From positions 1-32,716 of the forward strand of contig CBFGZI010000033.1 of the NCBI GenBank assembly GCA_965653225.1: a DNA stretch of 32,716 nt. Direction: 5' to 3'. Shown here one piece after another: positions 1 through 6,351 of this stretch. The stretch's first letter is position 1, and every line of letters begins with the position of its first letter. This DNA is from JALZDI01 sp965653225 (GTDB taxonomy: Bacteria > Actinomycetota > Actinomycetes > Propionibacteriales > Nocardioidaceae). Both the position numbers and the translations under genes were made by a program. The notes beneath the pieces are model-generated. The model saw nothing but the letters and a program-made list of their open reading frames with translations. It searched no databases and had not been told where the DNA came from.

Positions 1-591
1 ACCCAGGCAGAACGGGCACCGCAGGGCACGACTCCCGGCACCCAGGGCAAGAATGCGGCCGGAGGACCCTCGACCAGCCAGGTTCCCCGTCGCGTCGCCG
101 CCGGGGTGACCGCGTCCACACGACAGCCGGCCGCACCCGCCTCTCCGCAGGTCCGGACTCGCCACGGTGTCGTCCGCGTCGACGTTCCCGCGCTGGACAT
201 CCACGCGGGCGTGCTACCGATCGGCGCGCGCCACGGCGTCCTGACTCCGCCGAGTGACACGCAGGCGCTCGGATGGTGGCGCGCCGGCGCCGCACCCGGC
301 GCGACGAACGGCGCGGTCGTGGTCGTCGGACACTCGGTGCACGCCGGCGTCGGCGTGTTCGACCGGCTCGGGACGCTGCAGCCCGGCGCCCGGGTCACCG
401 TGCGAACGCAGGCTGCAGCCGTCCGCTACCGCGTCTCCGGCGTCGAGGTCTACGGCAAGCAGAGCCTGGCGAGGCGCGCCTCGCGCCTGTTCCGCCAGAA
501 CGGGCCGGCACGCCTGGTGATGGTCACGTGCGCGGGCTGGAACGGCAGCCGGTACCTCTCCAACGTGGTGGTGGTCGCCGATCCGAAGTGA
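1..591 (+). CDS. Class F sortase, 3' part (5' end outside window)
   Basis: Membrane-anchored transpeptidase of the sortase superfamily, acting outside the cell on sorting signals of surface proteins. The reading frame is open from base 1, so the N-terminal membrane anchor and true start lie upstream; the GTG at 106 is internal. The visible part shows the class F core: VLPIG, then LTPPSD and GWW, then the catalytic triad with His in VVGHS (codon 331-333), Cys in VTCAG (529-531) and Arg in SRYLSN (550-552). About 196 residues are visible, against roughly 200-230 for complete class F sortases. No LPXTG-type substrate is encoded next to it here, so it may be a housekeeping enzyme with scattered substrates. 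The stop lies inside a 15-bp tandem duplication. Confidence 0.9.
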   Translation, partial: TQAERAPQGTTPGTQGKNAAGGPSTSQVPRRVAAGVTASTRQPAAPASPQVRTRHGVVRVDVPALDIHAGVLPIGARHGVLTPPSDTQALGWWRAGAAPGATNGAVVVVGHSVHAGVGVFDRLGTLQPGARVTVRTQAAAVRYRVSGVEVYGKQSLARRASRLFRQNGPARLVMVTCAGWNGSRYLSNVVVVADPK

Positions 592-608
592 CCCGATCCG
601 ATGTGACC
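579..608. repeat. 15-bp tandem duplication over the sortase stop codon
   Basis: Bases 579-593 and 594-608 are adjacent copies of a 15-mer, cgatccgaagtgacc and cgatccgatgtgacc, with one mismatch. The first copy holds the last codons and TGA of the sortase gene. It looks like a small slippage duplication at the 3' end of the gene. Confidence 0.8.
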
Positions 609-733
609 GAGGAGCACCCGTGAGCTTCCGGCGATATGTCCACGTACGGCCCGGTTCAAGACTGGTCCCGGGACCATGGTCGCGTGGCCGAGCACGGCGG
701 CGAACCCCACTATTGCAGGTAAGGCTCCACTAA
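592..733. other. Intergenic stretch without convincing gene
   Basis: This is the first part of the 648-base space between the sortase and the convergent YihY gene. It contains a 14-bp perfect palindrome (663-676, tggtcccgggacca), which may be a protein-binding site or a short hairpin, and a copy of ccccac (705-710) like those in the hairpin loops that follow. A GTG at 620 after GAGGAG opens a 37-codon frame rich in arginine. I see no family signature and do not call it a gene. Confidence 0.5.
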
Positions 734-862
734 GTCCGACAGCCCGGCATTCCCCCACGATGCCGCCTCAGGCTTTCGGGTCGGACGGGGCCGGCCGGCC
801 GCTCACCCCACAGGTGGCCGTCCAGAGATGGTGCAGACCCCGGTTACCCCACGACCGGGGTC
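734..862 (+). ncRNA. Candidate structured RNA: three hairpins with matching C-rich 9-nt loops
   Basis: Three consecutive stem-loops can be read on the plus strand. Hairpin A: apical stem 745-750/760-765 (CGGCAT/ATGCCG), loop TCCCCCACG, lengthened by 741-744/771-774 and 734-740/780-786 (GTCCGAC/GTCGGAC) with two one-sided 5-nt bulges. Hairpin B: 796-803/813-820, 8 pairs including two G-U, loop CACCCCACA. Hairpin C: 836-844/854-862, 9 perfect pairs (GACCCCGGT/ACCGGGGTC), loop TACCCCACG. All loops are 9 nt and share [AC]CCCCAC. C-rich loops recall the actinobacterial 6C RNA, which has two hairpins with at least six C each; here there are three with four or five C, so it is at most a relative. 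No clear promoter or U-tract is visible. The strand is inferred from the C-rich loops. Confidence 0.5.
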
Positions 863-870
863 GCCCCATT

Positions 871-952
871 TCTGGGCTCGTGTTCTGGGCTCCGTGTTCT
901 GGGCTCCGTGTCCTGGGCTCCGTGTCCTGGGCTCCGTGTCCTGGGCTCGCGC
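871..952. repeat. 14-bp tandem repeat, about 5.8 copies
   Basis: The unit is [tc]ctgggctccgtgt. Copies start at 871 (13 bases, one deleted), 884, 898, 912, 926 and 940 (partial, diverging after ctgggctc). The three middle junctions are near perfect, and a t-to-c change separates early from late copies, which suggests recent expansion. A 14-bp unit shifts the reading frame with every copy, so the long minus-strand frame across it is unlikely to be a protein. It begins 8 bases after the last C-loop hairpin. Confidence 0.9.
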
Positions 953-1239
953 ATGCCTGGCGCCTGTCCGGCCCATGCCTGTCTGGACCCATCTGAGGGC
1001 CCGGGTACGACGTTCTCCGCCCCGCATCTGGACCTTGTCTGAGCGGAGTGGATGTGAACCACCTCCCAACGCGCCCGGGGGCGTTTGACCGCTTCGCCAC
1101 CGAGCAACACTGAAGGCAGGAGGGAGCAACTGGCTGTGCCGAGACAGCCGCCGCTCTTTCTCAGGCGCCTCGCCGTCCGACGTCCCCCGGTCGGCGGCGG
1201 GGCGCCGCTTCTGAGCCCGCCGGGAGCCGTCGAGAAGCG
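953..1239. other. Intergenic stretch, remainder of the convergent space
   Basis: No convincing gene lies between the tandem repeat and the stop codon of the YihY-family gene. A stem of 7 bp (1195-1201 CGGCGGG with 1216-1222 CCCGCCG) lies just beyond that stop codon in its direction of transcription and could help terminate it; there is no T-tract. Short open frames here are arginine- and proline-rich shadows. Confidence 0.5.
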
Positions 1240-2298
1240 TCAGGAACGCGGCCGGCGCCTCCGCCGCCCGGGCTCCTCGTCGGTACTGGTGCCGACGAAC
1301 TCCTGCAGCGCCTCCATCTCCTGGGTGTCCGCGACGCCGCGCAGGCGCTCCAGCTTGGCGGTCTGCCGCAGCCGCCGGACCAGCTCCATCCGCGCCAGCG
1401 AGGTCTCCGCCTCCGGCCACACCCGCTCGAACGCGGCGTTCAGGGCAGCCCCGACCAGCACCGCGAACGAGGTCAGGTACAGCCACAGCAGCACCGCGAT
1501 CGGCGCGGCCAGCGGCCCGTAGATGGAGGTGCCGCCGACGACGTTCTGCAAAGTCCACCGCAGCAGGAAGCTGCCGAAGATCCACATCAGCAGCGCCAGC
1601 GTGGCGCCGGGGATGTCGTAGCGCCACGACGTACGCACCGGCACCGACAGGTGGTACAGCGACGTCAGGAACGCGATGCTCAGCAGCACCACGGTCGGCC
1701 AGTACAGCTCGCTGAGGAACAGCACCTGGTGGGGTAGCAGGCCGCGGAACAGGCTCGGCCCGGCCAGCACCAGCGGCAGCAGCACGACCCCCACCACCAG
1801 GCCGATGACGTACAGGGCGAACGACAGCACCCGGGTGTGCACGATGCCGCGCCGCCCCGCCAGGCCGTACAGGATGGTGATCGTGTCGACGAACACGTTC
1901 AGCGCCCGCGAGCCCGACCACAGCGCCAGCACGAAGCCGATCGAGATGACGTCGAAGCGGCCGTTGCCGGACAGGACGTCGTTCATCGTCGGCAGGATGA
2001 CCCGGTCGACGCTGTCCTCGGTCAGCACCTGCCGCGACAGCCCGAGCGTGGCGTGGCGGAAGGTCTCCACCTGGGTCACGTCGAGCCGGTCGACGAAGAA
2101 GCCGATGCTGCCGGCGAGAGCGAAGATCAGCGGTGGCAGCGACAGGATGGCGAAGAACGCCGCCTCCGCGGCGAGGCCCGTGACGCGGTAGCGGAACGAC
2201 GCACCGACCGTGACCGTGACCAGCCGCCACGCGGTGTGCCGAACCCGTGGCCACAGGGCGTCAGCTTGGCGCGACGCCGCTGCGGAAGGCTCGCCCAT
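1240..2298 (-). CDS. YihY/virulence factor BrkB family membrane protein
   Basis: Integral membrane protein of the YihY/BrkB family (once misnamed ribonuclease BN); its molecular function is not settled. The 352-residue product has the family opening GLAAEAAFFAILSLPPLI at about residues 41-58, then several hydrophobic segments with the conserved SIYGPLAAPIAVLLWLYL stretch late in the core. The last 60 or so residues are charged and cytoplasmic-like, ending in an arginine-rich tail. I chose the ATG at 2298 over the TTG two codons upstream. Only 18 bases separate this start from the divergent AidB-like gene, so each promoter must lie in or overlap the other gene, or transcripts are nearly leaderless. 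The family assignment is firm; the role is unknown. Confidence 0.9.
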   Translation of the reverse strand: MGEPSAAASRQADALWPRVRHTAWRLVTVTVGASFRYRVTGLAAEAAFFAILSLPPLIFALAGSIGFFVDRLDVTQVETFRHATLGLSRQVLTEDSVDRVILPTMNDVLSGNGRFDVISIGFVLALWSGSRALNVFVDTITILYGLAGRRGIVHTRVLSFALYVIGLVVGVVLLPLVLAGPSLFRGLLPHQVLFLSELYWPTVVLLSIAFLTSLYHLSVPVRTSWRYDIPGATLALLMWIFGSFLLRWTLQNVVGGTSIYGPLAAPIAVLLWLYLTSFAVLVGAALNAAFERVWPEAETSLARMELVRRLRQTAKLERLRGVADTQEMEALQEFVGTSTDEEPGRRRRRPRS

Positions 2299-2316
2299 AG
2301 GCAATACCGTAACGAC

Positions 2317-3957
2317 ATGGCCTCCTCAAACCGGGTAGCGACCAACCAGCCGCCGCCACTTGTCGACTACGACGTCTTCGCGTCCGACCAGGCACTTGTC
2401 GAGGCGGTGCACCGGCACGGGAAGGCCGAGACGGTCGACGAACTGTCCGAGATCGGGCGACTTGCGGGAACCGCCGAGGCGCAGGAGCACGGCCGGCTGG
2501 CCAACCGGCACGTGCCGACGCTGCGCACCTTCGACCGGTACGGCAACCGCGTCGACGAGGTCGAGTTCCATCCCTCCTGGCACTGGCTGATGGAACGCGG
2601 GGTCGGCTTCGGGCTGCAGGGCGCGCCCTGGGACAGCGCGGCTCCCGACGCCCACGTACGCCGGGCCGCGGGCTTCTACGCGTGGTCGCAGGTCGAGCCC
2701 GCCCACGGCTGCCCTAGCTCGAGGACCTATGCCGCCGTTCCCGCGCTGCGCGCCGACGAGACGATCGCCAAGGAGTGGGTGCCGCGGCTGACCGCGGCCA
2801 CGTACGACTTCGGGCTGCGCTCCCCCGCCGACAAGCACGGCTGCCTGGCCGGCATGGGGATGACCGAGAAGCAGGGCGGGTCGGACGTCCGCGCCAACGC
2901 GACCGAGGCGCGGCCGACGCAGGCCGAGGGCGAGTACACGCTGCACGGCCACAAGTGGTTCACCAGCGCGCCGATGAACGACGTCTTCCTCGTGCTGGCG
3001 CAGGCGCCCGGCGGGCTCACCTGCTTCGTCGTGCCGCGGGTGCTGCCCGACGGCAGACGCAACCCGTTCGACCTGCAGCGGCTCAAGGACAAGCTCGGCA
3101 ACCGCTCGAACGCCTCGTCCGAGATCGAGTTCCACGGCACCTGGGCGCAGCGGCTCGGCGAGGAGGGCCGCGGGGTCCGCACGATCATCGAGATGGTGGC
3201 CGCGACCCGGCTCGACTGCGTCCTCGGCTCGGCGTCGCTGATGCGGCGGGCGCTCGCCGAGGCGTCCTGGCACGCGGCGCACCGCTCGGCGTTCGGCGCG
3301 CTGCTCTCCGACCAGCCGCTGATGCGCAACGTGCTCGCCGACCTCGCCGTCGAGTCCGAGGCCGCGACCGCCCTGGGGATCCGGCTGGCCGCGGCGGTCG
3401 ACGCCGGCGACGACCCGCACGAGACGGCGTTCCGGCGGATCGCGCTGCCGCTCGGGAAGTACTGGGTGTGCAAGCGGACGCCGTTCATGGTGGCCGAGGC
3501 GCTGGAGTGCCTGGGCGGCAACGGCTACGTCGAGGAGTCGGGGCTGCCGCTGGTGTTCCGGGAGTCGCCGCTGAACTCGATCTGGGAGGGCAGCGGCAAC
3601 GTGAACGCGCTCGACGTGCTGCGCGCGCTGAGCCGCTCACCGGAGGCGCTCGACGCGTGGCTCACCGAGGTCGGGCAGGCGCGTGGCGAGGACCCGCGCC
3701 TCGACCGGGCAGTCGAGGACGTGCTCACCGACCTGGCCGACCTCTCCGACCTGGAGGTACGGGCCCGCCGGCTGGCGTCGCTGATGGCGCAGTGCCTGCA
3801 GGCCTCGCTGCTGGTCCGGTTCGCGCCGGCCGAGGTGGCGGACGCCTTCTGCGCCTCCCGGCTCGGCGGGCAGTGGGCGGGAACGTTCGGCACGCTGCCG
3901 CGCGGTACGGACCTGGGCGCGATCGCCGACCGCACCACCCCGCGACAGGAGGTCTGA
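2317..3957 (+). CDS. AidB-like acyl-CoA dehydrogenase family flavoprotein
   Basis: FAD-dependent protein of the acyl-CoA dehydrogenase superfamily, AidB branch; 546 residues against about 541 for E. coli AidB, which is linked to the adaptive response to alkylation. Signatures seen: GMGMTEKQGGSDVRAN (flavin region), HGHKWFTSAPM, then RTIIEMVAATRLDC and ECLGGNGYVEESGLP. The RESPLNSIWEGSGNV segment contains Glu424, at the position of the dehydrogenase active-site glutamate of AidB. The extra C-terminal domain of about 100 residues typical of AidB is present. The frame is open upstream, but the ATG at 2317 is the only sensible start. The downstream channel gene begins directly after the stop codon, so the two are probably co-transcribed. 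Substrate in this organism is unknown. Confidence 0.9.
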   Translation: MASSNRVATNQPPPLVDYDVFASDQALVEAVHRHGKAETVDELSEIGRLAGTAEAQEHGRLANRHVPTLRTFDRYGNRVDEVEFHPSWHWLMERGVGFGLQGAPWDSAAPDAHVRRAAGFYAWSQVEPAHGCPSSRTYAAVPALRADETIAKEWVPRLTAATYDFGLRSPADKHGCLAGMGMTEKQGGSDVRANATEARPTQAEGEYTLHGHKWFTSAPMNDVFLVLAQAPGGLTCFVVPRVLPDGRRNPFDLQRLKDKLGNRSNASSEIEFHGTWAQRLGEEGRGVRTIIEMVAATRLDCVLGSASLMRRALAEASWHAAHRSAFGALLSDQPLMRNVLADLAVESEAATALGIRLAAAVDAGDDPHETAFRRIALPLGKYWVCKRTPFMVAEALECLGGNGYVEESGLPLVFRESPLNSIWEGSGNVNALDVLRALSRSPEALDAWLTEVGQARGEDPRLDRAVEDVLTDLADLSDLEVRARRLASLMAQCLQASLLVRFAPAEVADAFCASRLGGQWAGTFGTLPRGTDLGAIADRTTPRQEV

Positions 3958-4584
3958 GTGGCGGCGCTGCGGACGTACGTCGTCGAGCTGGTCGCAACCT
4001 TCTTCGTCACGCTGGCCCTGCTCGGTGCGGCCTCCCAGGACGTCCTGCTGGGCGCGGTCGCGGTGGCGGCCACCGTGGGTCTGGTGCTGCGCAGCGGTGC
4101 GCACGCCAACCCGGCGCTGACGCTGGCAGCGGTGGTCGGCCGGCGCGTGCCGGGCGCCGAGCTGCTGCCGTGCTGGGCGGCGCAGTTCGTCGGTGCCCTG
4201 CTCGCCGCGGCGCTGGGCCGCCTCCTGGTCGAGGCGCCCCCGCTCAGCCCGCTGCTGGACGTCGGCCTGGTCTCGCTGCTGGTGACCGAGCTGCTGTTCG
4301 CGTTCGCGCTGTGCTTCGTCGTGCTCGACGGCGACCGCGCCGAGCACCTCCCCCGGCTCCTGCCCAACGGCGGTGCCGCTCTGGCCGGCGGCGTCGTCGT
4401 GCTGGCGTCGGCGGCACTGCTGGACCCAGTCGGCGCGGCGGCGTTCAACCCGGCCGCGGCGTTCGGTCAGGTGGTCGCGGGCATCACCGGGTGGGGCACG
4501 ATCTGGGTCTACCTGCTCGCCTGCCCGGTCGGCGGGGTGCTGGCCGGCCTGACGGCGAGTCAGGTCAGCTCGAGGCCGGGGTAG
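3958..4584 (+). CDS. MIP (aquaporin-like) family channel, short, lacking the filter arginine
   Basis: Predicted inner-membrane channel of the major intrinsic protein family, 208 residues, shorter than the usual 230-270. It starts with GTG directly after the stop of the AidB-like gene. The first half-helix motif is HANPALT (NPA at 51-53). The second is FNPAAAF (NPA at 164-166) and is followed by Ala167, where water and glycerol channels normally carry the arginine of the aromatic/arginine filter. The opening helix has the usual glutamate (VVELVATFFVT). The pore should thus differ from classical AqpZ or GlpF; the substrate cannot be told. Its last 25 bases overlap the 3' end of the convergent glyA. 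Confidence 0.8.
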   Translation: MAALRTYVVELVATFFVTLALLGAASQDVLLGAVAVAATVGLVLRSGAHANPALTLAAVVGRRVPGAELLPCWAAQFVGALLAAALGRLLVEAPPLSPLLDVGLVSLLVTELLFAFALCFVVLDGDRAEHLPRLLPNGGAALAGGVVVLASAALLDPVGAAAFNPAAAFGQVVAGITGWGTIWVYLLACPVGGVLAGLTASQVSSRPG

Positions 4585-6002
4585 AGCGGGTGCGCCTCCA
4601 GCATCTCCGCTGAGGCAGCCTTCGTGCGCTCGGCGACGCCGTCGGCCAGGGTGTACTTGGCCTTGGACTGCTTGCCGTCCTTCGTCGTGTCGGCGGTCGT
4701 GCTCGACAGCACCTCGACGATCAGCTCGGCCACCCGGTCGAGCTCGTCGGCGCCGAAGCCGCGCGAGGTCAGCGCCGGCGTGCCCAGCCGGATGCCGCTG
4801 GTGTACCAGGCGCCGTTGGGGTCGGCCGGCACCGAGTTGCGGTTGGTCACCACGCCGGAGTCGAGCAGCGCCGACTCGGCCTGGCGCCCGGTGAGCCCGA
4901 AGCTGGAGACGTCGAGCAGCACGATGTGGTTGTCGGTGCCGTCGGTGACCAGCTTGGCGCCGCGGCGCATGAACCCGTCGGCCAGCGCCTTGGCGTTGTC
5001 GGCGATCTGCTGCGCGTAGGTGCGGAACTCCGGCTGGCGGGCCTCGGCCAGCGCCACCGCCTTGGCGGCCATCACGTGCCCCAGCGGTCCGCCGAGCACC
5101 ATCGGGCAGCCCTTGTCGACCGCGTCGGCGAACTCGCTCTTGGCCAGCACCATGCCGCCGCGCGGTCCGCGCAGCGACTTGTGCGTGGTGGTGGTGACGA
5201 CCTGCGCGTGCGGCACCGGGTCCTCGTCGCCGGTGAAGACCTTGCCCGCGACCAGGCCCGCGAAGTGGGCCATGTCGACCATCAGCGTCGCGTCGACCTC
5301 GTCGGCGATCTCGCGCATCTTGGCGAAGTTGATGCGCCGCGGGTAGGCGGAGTAGCCGGCGATGAGCACCAGCGGACGGAACTCGCGTGCGGCCTCGGCG
5401 ACCCGGTCGTAGTCGAGCAGGCCCGTCTTCGGGTCGGTGCCGTAGCTGCGCTGGTGGAACATCTTGCCGGAGATGTTGGGCCGGAACCCGTGGGTGAGGT
5501 GTCCGCCGGCGTCGAGCGACATGCCCAGCATCCGCTGGTTGCCCAGCTCGTTGCGCAGCTTCTCCCAGTCGTCCTCGGTCAGACCGTTGACGTGCTTTAC
5601 CCCGGCCTTCTCGAGCGCGGGCGACTCCACCCGGTTGGCCAGGATGGCCCAGAACGCCACCAGGTTGGCGTCGATGCCGGAGTGCGGCTGCGCGTAGGCG
5701 TACTCGGCGCCGAACAGCTCGCGGGCGTGCTCTGCCGCGAGCGCCTCGACGGTGTCGACGTTCTGGCAGCCGGCGTAGAACCGGTGCCCGACCGTGCCCT
5801 CGGCGTACTTGTCGGACAGCCACGACCCCATCGTCAGCAGCACCGCCGGCGAGGCGTAGTTCTCGCTGGCGATCAGCTTCAGCGAGGCCCGCTGGTCGGC
5901 GAGCTCGGCCCGCGTGGCCTCGGCGATGCGCGGTTCGACCGACTCGATCACCTGCAGGGCCGACCGGTACGCGGTACTCACGGCAGCGAAGTCTTGGGTC
6001 AT
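4560..6002 (-). CDS. glyA: Serine hydroxymethyltransferase (long form)
   Basis: PLP enzyme that interconverts serine and glycine with tetrahydrofolate, feeding one-carbon metabolism in the cytoplasm. 480 residues from the ATG at 6002; a longer frame to 6044 adds 14 unlikely residues. Motifs: LKLIASENYASPAV, HRFYAGCQNVD, QPHSGIDANLVAF, VDMAHFAGLVAG, and TTTTHKSLRGPRGG with the PLP lysine at Lys275. Compared with the 415-420 residue form, there is an insertion at about residues 125-170 (around VKHVNGLTEDDWEKL), seen in a longer actinobacterial class. The upstream region is shared with the divergent sulfur operon. No glycine or tetrahydrofolate riboswitch is recognisable there. Confidence 0.96.
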   Translation of the reverse strand: MTQDFAAVSTAYRSALQVIESVEPRIAEATRAELADQRASLKLIASENYASPAVLLTMGSWLSDKYAEGTVGHRFYAGCQNVDTVEALAAEHARELFGAEYAYAQPHSGIDANLVAFWAILANRVESPALEKAGVKHVNGLTEDDWEKLRNELGNQRMLGMSLDAGGHLTHGFRPNISGKMFHQRSYGTDPKTGLLDYDRVAEAAREFRPLVLIAGYSAYPRRINFAKMREIADEVDATLMVDMAHFAGLVAGKVFTGDEDPVPHAQVVTTTTHKSLRGPRGGMVLAKSEFADAVDKGCPMVLGGPLGHVMAAKAVALAEARQPEFRTYAQQIADNAKALADGFMRRGAKLVTDGTDNHIVLLDVSSFGLTGRQAESALLDSGVVTNRNSVPADPNGAWYTSGIRLGTPALTSRGFGADELDRVAELIVEVLSSTTADTTKDGKQSKAKYTLADGVAERTKAASAEMLEAHPLYPGLELT

Positions 6003-6181
6003 GGCGGTCAGCCTAGGACTCCGGGCCGACGTGTCGCGCGTCACCCCTCCGGCGGGATCGCCTCGCCGTATGTTAAATAATGAGACTCGATCTCAAATTC
6101 TGGGACAAGTGTTTGCCCTATTGACAATTTGCCGGAACCATCTTCCTCATGACATCTGCTGCCTCAACGCACAAGTACCTC
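6003..6181. promoter_or_regulatory. Divergent promoter region between glyA and the sulfur operon
   Basis: Bases about 6068-6150 form an AT-rich island in an otherwise GC-rich window, as expected for promoters. It includes TTAAATAAT (6073-6081), an inverted repeat TGAGA-N5-TCTCA (around 6080-6094) that could bind a regulator, and TTGACA at 6121-6126, a perfect -35 hexamer for plus-strand transcription. No strong -10 is seen at the ideal spacing. The assignments are inference from composition and motif match. Confidence 0.5.
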
Positions 6182-6241
6182 GTGGCCCGTCGCCACGTGG
6201 ACTTCGGACGCGTACGCAGCATGATGTGTCCGCCGGCCTGA
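6182..6241 (+). CDS. Putative cysteine leader peptide of the sulfur assimilation operon
   Basis: A 19-codon ORF starting GTG encodes MARRHVDFGRVRSMMCPPA. The RRHVDxxRVxSxxC pattern is the hallmark of short leader peptides found ahead of sulfur and related genes in many actinobacteria, where a cysteine near the end is thought to let translation sense cysteine supply. An in-frame ATG at 6149 would add 11 residues; I prefer the GTG because the conserved core begins there. The stop at 6239-6241 is followed within 3 bases by a 6-bp stem (6244-6249/6263-6268), and nirA starts 110 bases on. This supports attenuation or ribosome-dependent control, but the mechanism here is inferred. Confidence 0.8.
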   Translation: MARRHVDFGRVRSMMCPPA

Positions 6242-6243
6242 CC

Positions 6244-6268
6244 CGCCCGACTTCACCGTAAGCGGGCG
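6244..6268 (+). promoter_or_regulatory. Stem-loop after the leader peptide stop codon
   Basis: CGCCCG (6244-6249) pairs with CGGGCG (6263-6268) around a 13-nt loop. It lies directly behind the leader peptide, where stalled or terminating ribosomes could affect its folding. There is no T-tract, so if it attenuates, Rho or a change in translation of nirA is more likely than intrinsic termination. Confidence 0.4.
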
Positions 6269-6351
6269 CGCGGTCGCCGGCCTTCTCCTTCACGACACCG
6301 TCGCGTGTCGGCCGAGCGAGCGTGCGTCTTTCCCTGAAGAGAGATCCACGT

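Noticed and set aside
620..733. 37-codon frame after GAGGAG downstream of the sortase
   Set aside because: Good ribosome binding site spacing, but the peptide is arginine-rich without pattern and runs into the hairpin element. Not enough to call a gene.
768..1100. Minus-strand open frame with repeated Pro-Arg-Thr-Arg-Ser-Pro-like segments
   Set aside because: It is produced by the 14-bp tandem array, whose unit is not a multiple of three. There is no plausible ribosome binding site and no family signature, and long overlapping frames occur on both strands, as expected in GC-rich DNA.
1837..2316. Upstream extension of the AidB-like gene
   Set aside because: The open frame lies antisense to the YihY gene and encodes low-complexity Arg/Asp-rich sequence. 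The known protein length fits the ATG at 2317.
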